Shown here in pieces: positions 22,480 to 32,849 of a stretch of 64,000 bases of DNA. The DNA is from Arion vulgaris (taxonomy: Eukaryota > Mollusca > Gastropoda > Stylommatophora > Arionidae): NCBI GenBank assembly GCA_020796225.1, contig CM036767.1, positions 17,413,927 through 17,477,926 of the forward strand. Reading direction: 5' to 3'. Made by a program: the position numbers and the translations under genes. The notes under the pieces are model-generated. The model searched no databases, was not told the origin of the DNA, and saw only the letters and a program-made list of their open reading frames with translations. Numbering within the stretch: the first letter of the stretch is position 1; each line of letters opens with the position of its first letter.

Positions 22480-22802
22480 TTCTGACAGGATGTCTGTATT
22501 CTGACTATGTGATGTCGCTCGACATTGACTTCTATCTAAACAGGCTGAGCTCGTAGACAATGGTTGGAGTCGCTGGGGAGGTCTAGGCTGACAAAAATTG
22601 GGTGTTTTTGGTGCCAGAGCATGCAGGTGTAAGGGGATATGAATGCGTTGATATGGCTGAAGCCGGCGAGCATTGGGCCAGGCTGATATTTCACATTCCC
22701 CAAGAGAGAGAAGATGTGTAAATGATTCAAGTGATAGTGGTGAATCTGCAACCCTAACCAGTCTGTAAAAATATAAAGTCAAATGTGGTGTCACTAGACA
22801 AG
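22480..22802 (+). pseudogene. LINE RNase H fragment, left part
   Basis: The nucleotide blocks GTCGCTGGGGAGGTCTAGGC, GCATGCAGGTGTAAGGGG and GATTCAAGTGATAGTGGTGA match the better copy at 25110-25310. Frameshifts break the protein. The remainder of this copy resumes at 23086 after another element. Confidence 0.7.
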
Positions 22803-23085
22803 AGCACTCATCATTGGCCTCTTTGTCTCAGGAGACAATAGGTGTTGCGTCACGTAGTATGTTCTGTTCTGAATCACAACGTTTCTTTTGGCTGTAATGG
22901 CCTATTCTGGAGTGGCAATCCTTGACACAGTTGCTGCAGGTAAAACTGGAGACTAGAGCCGATGCATGGGATGTTCTTCTGCTCTCTGTGCTCTCTTTGC
23001 CTCCACATATGATGTTGTTTTTCTTCTTTTCTTTTGAGCCGCCCTCACTGTCGCGCCTCACTATACTGGTAGTAAAAGACAAATA
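22803..23085 (-). pseudogene. LINE C-terminal zinc-finger fragment nested in an RNase H LINE
   Basis: The minus-strand frame contains SFTCSNCVKDCHSRIGHYSQ followed by KKRC, a C-x2-C...H...C finger. Fingers of this type, C..C.R...SRIGL.SH.R.C, end many LINE polyproteins. The basic, Glu-rich stretch before it fits the usual context. It interrupts the + strand RNase H LINE between 22802 and 23086. Confidence 0.68.
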
Positions 23086-23222
23086 GTAAATCAACAAAGA
23101 ATCGCTTTCGTTAGTGTCGCCACACGCTGAGAGACATACTGAGGAGAAGATCGAAGTACTTATGGACTAATTGGTTCCATGTGTAGTGATGATGATCCGA
23201 CGACTAAACTAAACTAAGACTA
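23086..23222 (+). pseudogene. RNase H LINE, right part and tail
   Basis: GTCGCCACACGCTGAGAGAC and GATCCGACGACTAAACTAAA match 25425-25520. It ends with the (TAAAC)n tail. Confidence 0.7.
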
Positions 23223-23337
23223 ATTTAGCTATGATCCAAACAGATTCAACACTTACTTGTATATGGTCACAACAGATCCAGTATTAACTTGTACCTGGCC
23301 AACACAAATACAGCAGTTACTTTGTTAAGACCAATTT

Positions 23338-23912
23338 CATCTGTATGGTGCCGGAGCCCGAAAGGCAAACAAAGAATAGCACCTACAAGGCATGTCGTAA
23401 GATGCGACTGATGTAAGAATAGCACCAACAAGGCATGTCGTAAGAGGCGACTGATGTAAGAATAGCACCTACAAGGCATGTCAAGATTCTGACTGGAAAA
23501 TACACAAAAGGCATGCAGTTACTTGTAAGAATAGCACCTACAAGGCATGTCGTAAGAGGCGACTGATGTAAGAATAGCACCTACAAGGCATGTCGTAAGA
23601 TTCGACTGATGTAAGAATAGCACCTACAAGGCATGTCGTAAGATTCGACTGATGTAAGAATAGCACCTACAAGGCATGTCGTAAGAGGCGACTGATGTAA
23701 GAATAGCACCTACAAGGCATGTCGTAAGAGGCGACTGATGTAAGACCTAGGAAGCTACTACACTAGTAAATAAAAAGCAGCGCAGAAACCGGATGTGCTG
23801 GCCTACTTGTAGACGTATAGCTGGTACAACGTACAATCGCTCTTAGACTCAGATCACATAACATCACACTGAGTGGTTAACAAGTGGTCCATATGGAGCG
23901 TTCAAAGAAGAA
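23338..23912 (+). repeat. SINE-C copy with internal 43-bp tandem expansion
   Basis: A SINE-C with (GAAGAA) end at 23900-23912. Its head segment GCACCTACAAGGCATGTCGT plus AAGAGGCGACTGATGTAAGA is repeated about eight times (23370-23745). The rest, GCAGAAACCGGATGTGCTGG onwards, is single copy. Confidence 0.88.
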
Positions 23913-24523
23913 CTAAAGACCAAAATAGAATTATATGTTTCTTCCAAATGACCAAAACAAATTTAGTAAATAGTTTCATTCTACAAAACAGTTATAGCTA
24001 TTGAATTGATGTGAAATGGAGCTGACTTAACGGCAAATTTAGCATTAAAAGAAATGTAGATCGATTGGAGAAACACTACACAGGAACCTAATTCTGTCAT
24101 GCGAACACTAGAGTGAAGCAAACAGGATAACGTCAAGGAAGATACTCACTTCCAACGTAGCATACAACTCACGAAATTGAACACTCGTATCTGGTAACGA
24201 GTTTATGGAAAATAAAATAATTTACTCAGACACGAACAAGGTGGCGAGGTCAATTGAGAGTGAGTGAAAGTTAGTCGATAAATGAAGAAATGGAACAAAT
24301 GTTTTGGGGACTCTGAAGAATTTTTATACAGCATAAAATAAATAGTGAGTAAGTATTGAAATAGTTGTAAGATTTCTCTTCAGACTCTTGAGTTATCTGT
24401 GAGAGTTGTAAGGCGTATCTTCAGAGATTGAATGATATCGTCACAGATTTGAAAGGTGATTTTCTTTAAATTGTTAGGTATTTTCTGAATATTGAGGAGC
24501 GTGTTTATTTCGTGATTTCAGAG
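23913..24523. other. No gene recognised
   Basis: About 600 bases of AT-rich intron sequence without recognisable features. Confidence 0.4.
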
Positions 24524-24878
24524 GTTCCTACCCCCTTAGATGAGTTTACTAGTTCCTTCTTCCTTAGACGAGTTTACCAGTTCCTATTCCCTTAGATGAG
24601 TTTACTAGTTCCTACTACCTTAGATGAGTTTACCAGTTCCTACTCCCTTAGATGAGTTTACCAGTTCCTACTCCCTTAGATATGTTTACTAGTTCCTACT
24701 CTCTTAGATATGTTTACTAGTTCCTATTCCCTTAGATATGTTTACTAGTTCCTACTCTCTTAGATATGTTTACTAGTTCCTATTCCCTTAGATATGTTTA
24801 ATAGTTCCTACTCTCTTAGATGAGTTTACTAGTTCCTACTCTCTTAGATGAGTTTACTAGTTCCTACTCTCTTAGATT
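24524..24878. repeat. 28-bp minisatellite, left block
   Basis: About 12-13 units of TTAGATGAGTTTACTAGTTC plus CTACTCTC, with TTAGATATG variants in the middle. It is continuous with the block at 25531-25720 apart from the LINE between them. Confidence 0.93.
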
Positions 24879-25530
24879 CGACATGTGCGGAGCTCGTGGG
24901 CTTTCACTGCTCAGGTCGGAGGTGATGTTGTGAAGGAAGACAGTGGTGGTTTTGCCGTGACTACAAGCAGTCTCACTATGGAAATCATGGCGGTTACCAA
25001 AGCGATGATTTGGCTAGAATCACAGACTTTATCCATGCATGTTTTCTCAGTGACTCAATGAGTATGCTCAGGAAGATTGAAACAGGATGGGCTAGGAGAC
25101 ATTGGATAGAATCGCTGGGGAGGTCTAAGCTGACAAAAATCAGTTTTATTTTTGTGCCAGGGCATGCAGGTGTAAGGGGAATGAACGTGCGGATAGGCTT
25201 GCAGGTATGGCTGCTGTCCAAAGCGGACGAGCAATGGACCAGGCTGATATTATAAATTCCTTAAGGGAGAGAGGGCGTGTACATGATTCAGGTGATAGCG
25301 GTGAATCCACAACACTAACCAGACTGCAAGAACTCAAAGTTAAGTGTGGTGTAGCTCGACAAGAACCCTATGCTGGCAGACAAAGAAGAATTGTAAACCA
25401 ACAAAGAACCGGTGTCGTTAGTCGCCACACGCTGATGGACATACTGAGGGAGAGATCGGCGCACTTATGGACTAATTTGTTCGACGTGCAGTGATGGTGA
25501 TCCGACGACTAAACTAAACTAAACTAAACT
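24879..25530 (+). mobile_element. RNase H LINE fragment inserted inside a minisatellite
   Basis: A 5'-truncated LINE. Translation pieces include MEIMAVTKAMIWL (the Glu-containing RNase H strand), FLSDSMSMLRKIETG (Asp motif), FVPGHAGVRG (domain end), ADIINSLRERG and RIVNQQRTGVVSRHTLMDIL, with one or two frame changes. The tail is GACGACTAAACTAAACTAAA. The same 28-bp array lies on both sides, and ACTCTCTTAGAT occurs at both junctions, so the array predates the insertion. Confidence 0.85.
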
Positions 25531-25720
25531 CTCTTAGATGAGTTTACTAGTTCCTACTCTCTTAGATGAGTTTACTAGTTCCTACTCTCTTAGATGTGTG
25601 TACTAGTTCCTACTCTCTTAGATGAGTTTACCAGTTCCTATTCCCCTAGATGAGTTTACTAGTTCCTACTCCCTTAGATGAGTTTACTAGTTCCTACTCT
25701 CTTAGACGAGTTTACTAATT
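25531..25720. repeat. 28-bp minisatellite, right block
   Basis: About seven units of the array at 24524-24878, continuing after the LINE tail. Confidence 0.93.
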
Positions 25721-25734
25721 TCATAAACAAATAA

Positions 25735-25918
25735 CTCCCACTAGCATTCGTAAATTTACTACAGAATTCGTGCTTTACTACGGAGTTTGTGCACCGCAGC
25801 TGAGATCTTCCTATGTAAGAAAGAGAACGGAGCACACATGGTTACTCACTGAAGTGCAGTGATGATGGTCTTATCTATCAACCAATCAATCAATCAATCA
25901 ATCAACCAATCAATCAAT
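25735..25918 (+). repeat. SINE-B 3' part with (AATC)n tail
   Basis: GTGCACCGCAGCTGAGATCT, CTGAAGTGCAGTGATGATGG, then about 40 bases of ATCAATCA repeats. Confidence 0.8.
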
Positions 25919-26121
25919 GTAACTTGACTAGTTCGTGTACAAACCAATTTCTACTCGCTTTATCACTATCTCCTATTCTTATCTCCTCCATCGTTTCCTC
26001 TTTTCTACATCTCTACCCTTATCTATCTCGTTCACTTCCCTCTAACGTGACTTTATAAATAAGTAGAAGATTGCTATTAGTTCATCTAATTCTTCTCAAT
26101 CTACATTTTTATCCATTTCAG

Positions 26122-26260
26122 AATGCGAGACAGGCAACGGATATGAGTCGCATGCGGAGGTGCAGTTGGACTCACGAAAAAAAGTTGCCAAAATGCTCAT
26201 TGCCATCGTTGTACTCTTCGCTGCGTGCTACTTTCCAATCAATCTGATCTTTGTTCTCAG
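26122..26260 (+). CDS. Neuropeptide GPCR exon with TM6 (orexin/allatotropin receptor-like), partial gene
   Basis: This exon encodes the rest of intracellular loop 3 and TM6 of the same receptor. Two bases complete the split codon, 45 codons follow, and two bases are left (phase 2). The loop ends in the basic stretch SRKKVAKML, the usual G-protein-facing start of TM6. TM6 contains LFAACYFPIN. The C-x-x-P core has Tyr where many family-A receptors have Trp; from family knowledge, orexin receptors also carry Tyr there (CYLP). The acceptor is ATTTCAG before 26122 and the donor is CTCAG|GTAAGT after 26260. Intracellular loop 3 is short (roughly 35-40 residues including the previous exon). The donor is also the first unit of a 55-bp tandem array that copies the splice site many times (see 26256-26935), which is unusual. 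Confidence 0.9.
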
Positions 26261-26935
26261 GTAAGTCCAGACCACAGAATAAAACATCATTTCACTTAAT
26301 TAACCAGGTACTCAGGTAAGTCCAGATCACATAACAAAACATAATTTCACTTAATTGATCAGGTACTCAGGTAAGTCCAGACCACAGAATAAATCATCAT
26401 TTCACTTAATTCATCAGGTACTCCGGTAAGTCCAGACCACAGAATAAAACATCATTTCACTTAATTAACCAGGTACTCAGGTAAGTCCAGACCACAGAAT
26501 AAAACATCATTTCACTTAATTAACCAGGTACTCAGTTAAGAACAGGTCACATAACATAACATCATTTCACTTAATTAATTAGGTACTCAGGTAAACCCAG
26601 ATCACATAACAAAACATCATTTCACTTAATAAATCATGTACTCAGGTAAACCCAGATCACAGAACAAAACATGATTTCACTTAATTCATCAGGTACTCAG
26701 TTAAGAACAGGTCACATAACATAACATCATTTCACTTAATAAATCATGTACTCAGGTAAACCCAGATCACAGAACAAAACATGATTTCACTTAATTCATC
26801 AGGTACTCAGTTAAGAACAGGTCACATAACATAACATCATTTCACTTAATAAATCATGTACTCAGGTAAGCCCAGATCACATAACAAAACATCATTTTAC
26901 TTAATTAGTCATGTGTTCAGGTAAGAACAGACTAT
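26256..26935 (+). repeat. 55-bp tandem array that begins at the receptor 5' splice site
   Basis: Thirteen units, each starting at or near CTCAGGTAAGTCCAG and continuing ATCATTTCACTTAATTAACC and AGGTA. Unit starts (first intron base) are 26261, 26316, 26371, 26426, 26481, 26536, 26591, 26646, 26701, 26756, 26811, 26866 and 26921. The first is the true exon donor. Units at 26316, 26371, 26426 and 26481 keep GTAAGT; 26866 and 26921 keep GTAAG; 26591, 26646 and 26756 read GTAAAC; 26536, 26701 and 26811 have T at the first intron base. The array thus includes the last five exon bases and spreads down the intron. Confidence 0.93.
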
Positions 26936-27001
26936 AAATACAAAGCATCCTTTATCCTCTACACTTACTAAGTCACTAAGTTATTACCCTGGGAGAAGGT
27001 G

Positions 27002-27360
27002 AACATGAAGGATCTGTGTAACGAAGGGTTTAAGCGTTTTCCATTTCACTCTAAAGATCGTGGGTTCGAATCCAGACTTCATCGCTCGGTTAACAATTGC
27101 ATATTTTCTTTCTATTCGTGGATGTAGTTGAACATGGAGGGTATCTGTGACGAAGGGTTTAAGCGTTTGCCTTGCACTCTACATGTCGTGGGTTCGAATC
27201 CAGACCTCGTTGTTAAGTTCACAAGTGCGTAATTATTTAGATCGCTTAAGGTTGTTGCTGACAGTGTTTGGAGATCATGCTGTGTGTAGTACTCTCAGCA
27301 GATGACGTTTTATGTCTACGAAGAGGTATGAAGCCATACAGTGAAACCCGATGAAATGAA
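27002..27360 (+). repeat. SINE-A: head-only copy followed by longer copy
   Basis: Two tRNA-like heads about 130 bases apart: GGTTTAAGCGTTTTCC with GTGGGTTCGAATCCAGACTT, and GGTTTAAGCGTTTGCC with GTGGGTTCGAATCCAGACCT. The second continues into the SINE-A body (GTAGTACTCTCAGCAGATGA). The first may be a local duplication. Confidence 0.8.
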
Positions 27361-27720
27361 ACAAGTACTTCACATATATAAACCACATCTTCTATGAAAA
27401 GTAACATATTGATGCACAAAAATATACACACATACAAGAACACTCACATGTCAATTCACATAGTTCATATGTACAGTTCCAACTTCACTGCAACGGGTCA
27501 CCCCATAATTGCTCCGTTCCTGTGCCAACGAAAATTACACAAAATGCTAACAACTATCTCCTGTGTCGTGAACTAATTCCAGAATGAAGCAGCCGTACCG
27601 CCACAAAAAGCAACCAGCACCGCATAAATGCATATGGCAGTCGCTAAAGTGTCAACATAAAACTGTTCATCCATTACTATCAATACACATACACATATAC
27701 ACACATACACACATACACAG
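27361..27720. other. No gene recognised
   Basis: It contains CACATACACACATACACAC simple sequence near its end and nothing else supportable. Confidence 0.4.
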
Positions 27721-28425
27721 ACAGGAATCTATGTGGTGTAGATGTTAGCTGCTCGCCTCTCGTACCAAAGGTACCAGGTTCGCTCCCACGTAGAGCCATC
27801 TGGATATTTTTCCAGAGATCCCTGATTTCAGTGTAGGTGAGATCGAGTTTCTAGTCCTATCGGAGACGGGCGATAAAACGTAGCTTTCGTGTTCAATTTG
27901 AGCCCGTAAAAGAACCTTTTACAGTTCAAAATCTAAAAGAGCAGGATGGAAAGTCGCTGCCCGTTCTTCTCCTTCTTCTTCTTTGCGTTCGTTCTTTACG
28001 ATCAATTTTAATCACTCTTTGTGATATGTTTGATCTTTGCCAAGAACGTGTATACGTTGCACATTGGTTTAGTAGGCCCCTAAACGCATGGACTTGTATA
28101 CGTTTAGGACATGCGCATCCGATTTTAGCCAAACTTCCTTAGTCGCCTTTTACGACATGCGTGGCAGGTAACAGTGGTTCTATTCCTTACTCCCCAAATT
28201 TGGGTCCCGGTAACCACTCGGGCGGGCTGGCCGTTCAAAATTTATTAGAAGATTAAAAATAAAAGTTTCTACACAAATATCTTCACCGTATTCAAAATTA
28301 TATCGGGGACTCTCGCCGGTGCTTCAAAGTTCGTGCGCTGCAGCTAAGATCTTCCTGTGTAAGAAAGAGATCTGATCACATATGGTTACTCACCGAAGTG
28401 CAATGATGATGGTCCTATCAATCAA
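27721..28425 (+). repeat. SINE-B copy split by a SINE-C-like insertion
   Basis: Left half 27721-27961 (ACCAGGTTCGCTCCCACG, GAGATCGAGTTTCTAGTC, GCAGTTCAAAATC) and right half 28233-28425 (GTGCGCTGCAGCTAAGATCT, GAAGTGCAATGATGATGG). The insert is bounded by CCGTTC on both sides. Confidence 0.8.
27962..28232 (-). repeat. Diverged SINE-C relative (C2) nested in SINE-B
   Basis: It reads TTCTTCTTCTTTGCG at the left, then AATCACTCTTTGTGATATGT, GCGCATCCGATTTTAGCC and GTCGCCTTTTACGACATGCG. The order is the same as SINE-C but the sequence is clearly different. Partial relatives are at 30303-30500 and 37478-37720. Confidence 0.7.
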
Positions 28426-28462
28426 ACATACACAGACAGTCACAAAAAAGGGTCCAAAGGCG

Positions 28463-28682
28463 AAGAATTGACTTCATTGCCCGGGTTTCTCATATAGCTC
28501 CGCCCCTGTCGGCAAAGGAAATGCCATCTTCTGAGAGCATTGCACAAAGCACGAACTCTATAGCTCCGGTAACAATCAAAATGATCTCATGAACAAATTG
28601 CACATGTGTCTCGATCCGGATTCGAACCAACCTTCAGTACGACAGGCAAACGACTTAACCACTTCACCACTGAGACACTCAC
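28463..28682 (-). repeat. SINE-A copy
   Basis: Reverse complement of the family: GAATTGACTTCATTGCCCGG at the left, GATCCGGATTCGAACCAACC (B box) and CGACTTAACCACTTCACCAC (A-box end). Confidence 0.82.
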
Positions 28683-28699
28683 AAACATTCACACACAAA

Positions 28700-29220
28700 A
28701 ACAGACTTCAATTATATAATTATTTCTTCAACAAAAACTGTAGAAAACAACATAAAATAATGCATCAATATATAGGGAAAAACCAAGAATTGCTTGCACG
28801 ATGCCAACAAGAGAATATGGGCACTATCATCCGAAGACGACGCTGGAGATGGATTGGACATGTGATGCGCATGGAGACTGGCTCCGACACGAAAACTGCA
28901 CTGAGATGGACTCCAGAGGATAGGCGAAAGCGTGGAAGACCCAAGACGACCTGGAGGAGAACGATAGAGCAAGAACTGAAGGAAATGAATCATAGCTGAA
29001 ACACAATACAGAGGAAGGCCATGAACAGGGAAGAATGGTGTACGTTGGTTGTTGCCCTAGGCCCCAAGGGCGTAACAGGCTAAAGAGAGATATAGGAAAC
29101 TAAAACATTGACAGAATTGGAAGGGATGACAGGAGAGAGGAAGAGCTGGAAGAAGTTTGTTGAAGACCTGTGCTCCGTTGGGAGTTGAAGGTGAAGAAGA
29201 AGGAAGAATATAGAGATGCT
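28700..29220 (+). pseudogene. LINE C-terminal fragment
   Basis: The frame carries QELLARCQQENMGTIIRRRR, WRWIGHVMRM, TALRWTPEDRRKRGRPKTTW and REEWCTLVVALGP. This is the region after the reverse transcriptase of the LINE type at 13478-14860 (WKWLGHVMRM, LTWTPEGKRKKGRPRTTWRR). It is 5'-truncated; stop codons follow the Trp-rich block. A further LINE-like ending (GAAGAAGTTTGTTGAAGACC) follows to 29220. Confidence 0.82.
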
Positions 29221-29847
29221 CGAAAAGAAATGTACAAACAATAACATTACAAACCAACCCCTCATCTCCAACCCATCCCTACCCTTATTTGCCTTTTTCT
29301 TCCATCCCCCACACGAAATTTCAGCTGATATTTTTCCAATTATAGCGTGTTGTTCTTGATCATTCAATACAACTATTTTATTTATAAATGTCATTTTATC
29401 ACAGGATACAACATTATTGAAAATTCGACCATGTTTCAGATGTCATTCGTGACAGTTAATCAGCTTTTTTGTTTCTTATACTTGCGGCAACTTCATTGAT
29501 AATATTTTTTTTTTACACTTGCGGCAACTTCATTGATAATATTTTTTTGTTCTCTTGTTCTTTTCCGATTTGTACTTCGGAATTTACCTTCAGGGAAGAA
29601 AAGCTGTTATTTTTTATGGTAAAATTACAAACTGTAGCAAGATGCGTATATATTTTATTCTGTATCTGTGTATTTGTTCTACGTTGAAGCAGGCATAGAT
29701 AACTGATCTGTAAACTAAATCTGATTGATTGATGTTATTTCATTTGGTTTTTTTTTTAATATAGCTCGTTTATTTTCTATAGAAATAGCAGGTAAACTGC
29801 TGAGAGTCTTGCCGCAACGCACGAAATCTCCAGCAAAAATGAAATGG
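29221..29847. other. No gene recognised
   Basis: It contains a direct duplication of ACTTGCGGCAACTTCATTGA (29479 and 29515) and T-rich tracts. The small open frames have no family features. Confidence 0.4.
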
Positions 29848-30085
29848 GATCTTCTTCTTCGAGCGCTCCATATCGACAACTTCTCAGTCACTTGGTGTGA
29901 TTTTATGTGATCTTAACCTAAGAGCTATTGTACGTTTTGTCAGTTATGCATCAGAACATTCGGTTTATGCGACGCTTTTTTTACTAGGGTTGCTTCCTAG
30001 TTCCTACATGAGTCGAATCTTACGTCATGCCTTGTAGGTTGCAGTGGTACTATTCTTTGCTCCTCTTGAGGCCTCGGCAACACAT
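29848..30085 (-). repeat. SINE-C copy
   Basis: CTTCTTCTTCGAGCGCTCCA, GAGCTATTGTACGTTTTGTC, TTACGTCATGCCTTGTAGGT and GGTACTATTCTTTGCTCC. Confidence 0.77.
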
Positions 30086-30087
30086 GG

Positions 30088-30198
30088 GCACGATCTCCGG
30101 ATAAAAATGTACGCGTGAAACGAACGACGCGGTCTAGATTCGAACTAGCGATCTTCAGAACACAAAGTACACTTCTTAACCACTTCGACACAGAGATT
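30088..30198 (-). repeat. SINE-A head
   Basis: GACGCGGTCTAGATTCGAAC (B box) and CTTCTTAACCACTTCGACAC (A-box end). Body absent. Confidence 0.75.
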
Positions 30199-30302
30199 AT
30201 CTGAACTAGGAAACCAGACTCGACAGCTTGCTGACATGAAACGTGTTAGAAATATAAACAGATAAATATACTACGTTCCCCAATGGAAGATCATTCAGTG
30301 TA

Positions 30303-30500
30303 TTTCTTCTTCTTCTTCTTTTCGAAGGTTCTTCACGGCCAATTTTATCATTCTTTTTGTGATATATAATTGGTACTTTGACAAGAACGGAGTGATCTAT
30401 GTTGGGTCAATTATGCGCCCATGGTGACTAGGCCCGCCCATCCGGTTTCAGCCAGCTTTTGATTTACCATGGTTTCTGCCGACTATTTCGGCCCGGATCT
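30303..30500 (-). repeat. SINE-C2 relative
   Basis: TTCTTCTTCTTCTTTTCGAA, TCATTCTTTTTGTGATATAT and GCCCATCCGGTTTCAGCC. Confidence 0.6.
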
Positions 30501-30639
30501 TCGCCTTTTCGATCAGCTTTGTGTAAATTTGGGCTTTGTGATCTAGGCCAAAACAGTGAGGTACACTGTTATGCCCTTTCTGACTGTGAGGTCGTTCCGA
30601 GTTTATTTCGAGACACCACCGAAGACGGAACGTGACTGC

Positions 30640-30835
30640 CCTCAGAGGCGTGGATACAGGACATGGGACATGTATGCAACATGCAGTCAGAGGCGTGGAT
30701 ACAGAGCAATGGACATGGGGCATGTATGCAGAATGCATTCAGAGGCGTGGATACAGAACAATGGACATGGGACATGTATGCAACATGCAGTCAGAGCTGA
30801 TATAAGCAATGGAATGGGACATGTATGCAACATAC
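30640..30835. repeat. About 50-bp tandem repeat, four units
   Basis: Units share GTCAGAGGCGTGGATACAG, CAATGGACATGGGACATG and TATGCAACATGCA. Confidence 0.85.
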
Positions 30836-31007
30836 AGTTAATGACTATGCGCAGATATCTCCACAAATGGGAATGTTTGTGGATTTTCACACGACAAGAT
30901 CATATATAACACGAAATGAGGATATACTTGGATCTTCACCAGAAATGGTGGTGCTAAGATGCCAGCCTGAAAGGCTCCACTAAGATTATTACTCTAGGTC
31001 TCAAACA

Positions 31008-31223
31008 TGCAGACTAAACATACAGTGAGACTAAACATACTGTGAGACTAAACATACTGTGAGACTAAACATACTGTGAGACTAAACATACTGTGAGACT
31101 AAACATACTGTGAGACTAAACATACTGTGAGACTAAACATACTGTGAGACTAAACATACTGTGAGACTAAACATACTGTGAGACTAAACATACTGTGAGA
31201 CTAAACATACTGTGAGACTAAAC
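31008..31223. repeat. 17-bp tandem repeat
   Basis: About 12 nearly perfect units of ACTAAACATACTGTGAG. Confidence 0.95.
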
Positions 31224-31370
31224 TGAATGAGAAATTGTGAGGCCCCAGTGAGGACCTCCTGCTGACAACTGAATTCATGTAGGCAACTCATCTCGCTGGT
31301 TACACCTCTGAGCATAGAAAACTAATCACAGAATAAGAAAGAAGAAGCAGATAGCTCTTATTGTGATGTA

Positions 31371-31629
31371 CAGGGTGTTCAACTTAAAAGCAGCCCCATT
31401 GATAAATAGAAATTTGCCAGCTACGCATTGCATCTCGTCTATTTACTATTTAAACCAGTTCTGACTAGCTTGTCCTACGTCACATTTGTTCATCGCCCCT
31501 TCCCGCACTACAATTACACACCATCACACAACCTTGACCTATACTACGTCATAATTGAATCTTCTCATTTCCATACATATATGCCAGATTAGCTCCATTC
31601 ACAGGCTGCTTTTAAGTTGAACACCTCTG
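31371..31629. mobile_element. 259-bp mariner-like MITE with TA target duplication
   Basis: The termini are inverted: CAGGGTGTTCAACTTAAAAG at the left and CTTTTAAGTTGAACACCTCTG at the right, about 25 bases with one extra T. TA stands at both flanks (31369-31370, 31630-31631). There is no coding capacity. Short termini with a TA duplication indicate a Tc1/mariner-type non-autonomous element. Confidence 0.88.
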
Positions 31630-31639
31630 TATATTCCGT

Positions 31640-32099
31640 TTCCTCTATTCACGGCTCCAGCACCTATTTACAATTGACTTAAACATTATGCCGTATTTTT
31701 ATATGTTCCCGTTTTTATGCATTTTAGACATTCATGTAATTTTGTCTTAATTTTACTAATTCAATTATATAATGATCAATCAATCAATCAATTGTATAAT
31801 CATGAACAATAATCTTAGCTTTGATTAGTGACACAGGTTCATGATGTAGTATGTGTGTGCATGCGTTGCACGCTCGAAGGATCAAAATGTCACCGAGATT
31901 ATATTTCAGCATTTATTCTTCTTTGTAACTTTTCTAGATGCATCCTGGGATCGCGTGATTCTTATAATTAAATTTAAAGAGCAATTATTTTTGTTATAAT
32001 CATTTTCCCGTCTACCAATTTTGTACTGCAATCGTGTTATATATGACTTTTTCGTCTTTACAGACGGTCAATTGGCAAGTGTTTTACTCTGACAACTTC
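31640..32099. other. No gene recognised
   Basis: AT-rich; a TCAATCAATCAATCAATTG run near 31770 may be a stray SINE-B tail. Confidence 0.4.
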
Positions 32100-32580
32100 T
32101 TGAGTTTTCGCTTTTCTCTCTTGTCTTTCAGCTCATACATAAGTCTCTTCTCAAAGACTCTGCGCCGTGCGCAATATCGCTTTCCACACAACTCTGTTAA
32201 CTGCTAGTTTTTCCCATGTGCTGGGACCTATAGAAAAGTTCTTAATTGAGGCCTTGCAGGCATCTTTATATCGGAGCAGTGGTCTGCCCTAGTGCCTCTT
32301 CCTCTCCGAAAGTTCACAGAACAACATTTGTTTTGTATGCGATAAGTTTCCATTCTTCTCACATGTCCCAACCATCTTAGTCGTCTACTGCTGCGCATGC
32401 CCATGATGGAAGGCAGGTTTGCACGTTGCAGTACTTCAGAGTTGGTTATCTTGTCGTACCACCTGATGTTCATAATCTTGCGGAGACATCGAAGGTGAAA
32501 GATGTCAAATCTCCTCTCGTGCCTTGAGTAGGCTGTCCATGTTTCTGAGCCATATAGCAAAAGAACTAATTACACAGTAA
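32100..32580 (-). pseudogene. LINE C-terminal fragment
   Basis: The minus-strand frame: LYGSETWTAYSRHERRFDIF, HLRCLRKIMNIRWYDKITNS, RRLRWLGHVRRM, then RGRGTRADHC. This is the region from just after the RT to the C-terminus. The distal part (TGCAGGCATCTTTATATCGG in this orientation) is shared with the + strand copy at 48115-48420. Confidence 0.83.
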
Positions 32581-32849
32581 AGAACTAATTGCAATCATGT
32601 TAATAGTCCGAATAAGCAGTTAAGCCTACCGACATAGTTACATTTTTTTTAAAGACTGAATAGTGGCGCTGCTGGTCGAATTCGTAACTTCTAGGACTTT
32701 TAACTCATACAAGACGACAAGCCACATGATAAACCGTTCTGACAGAGTCATTTTTATGACAAGCCACTTCACAATTCAAAACTTTAAATTGTAACAGAAT
32801 TATTCACATGATTCATTTCATGTTATTTGTTTACAATTGTTTGCAGAAT

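Larger units (their letters stand above)
21030..26121 (+). other. Intron between TM5 and TM6 exons
   Basis: The intron is 5.1 kb, begins GTAATT and ends ATCCATTTCAG, with phase 1 on both sides. It holds a SINE-B, LINE pieces, an 88-bp triplicate, SINE-C copies and a 28-bp minisatellite invaded by a LINE. The boundaries are supported by the unbroken reading frame across the junction, where the split codon becomes GAA (Glu). Confidence 0.82.
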
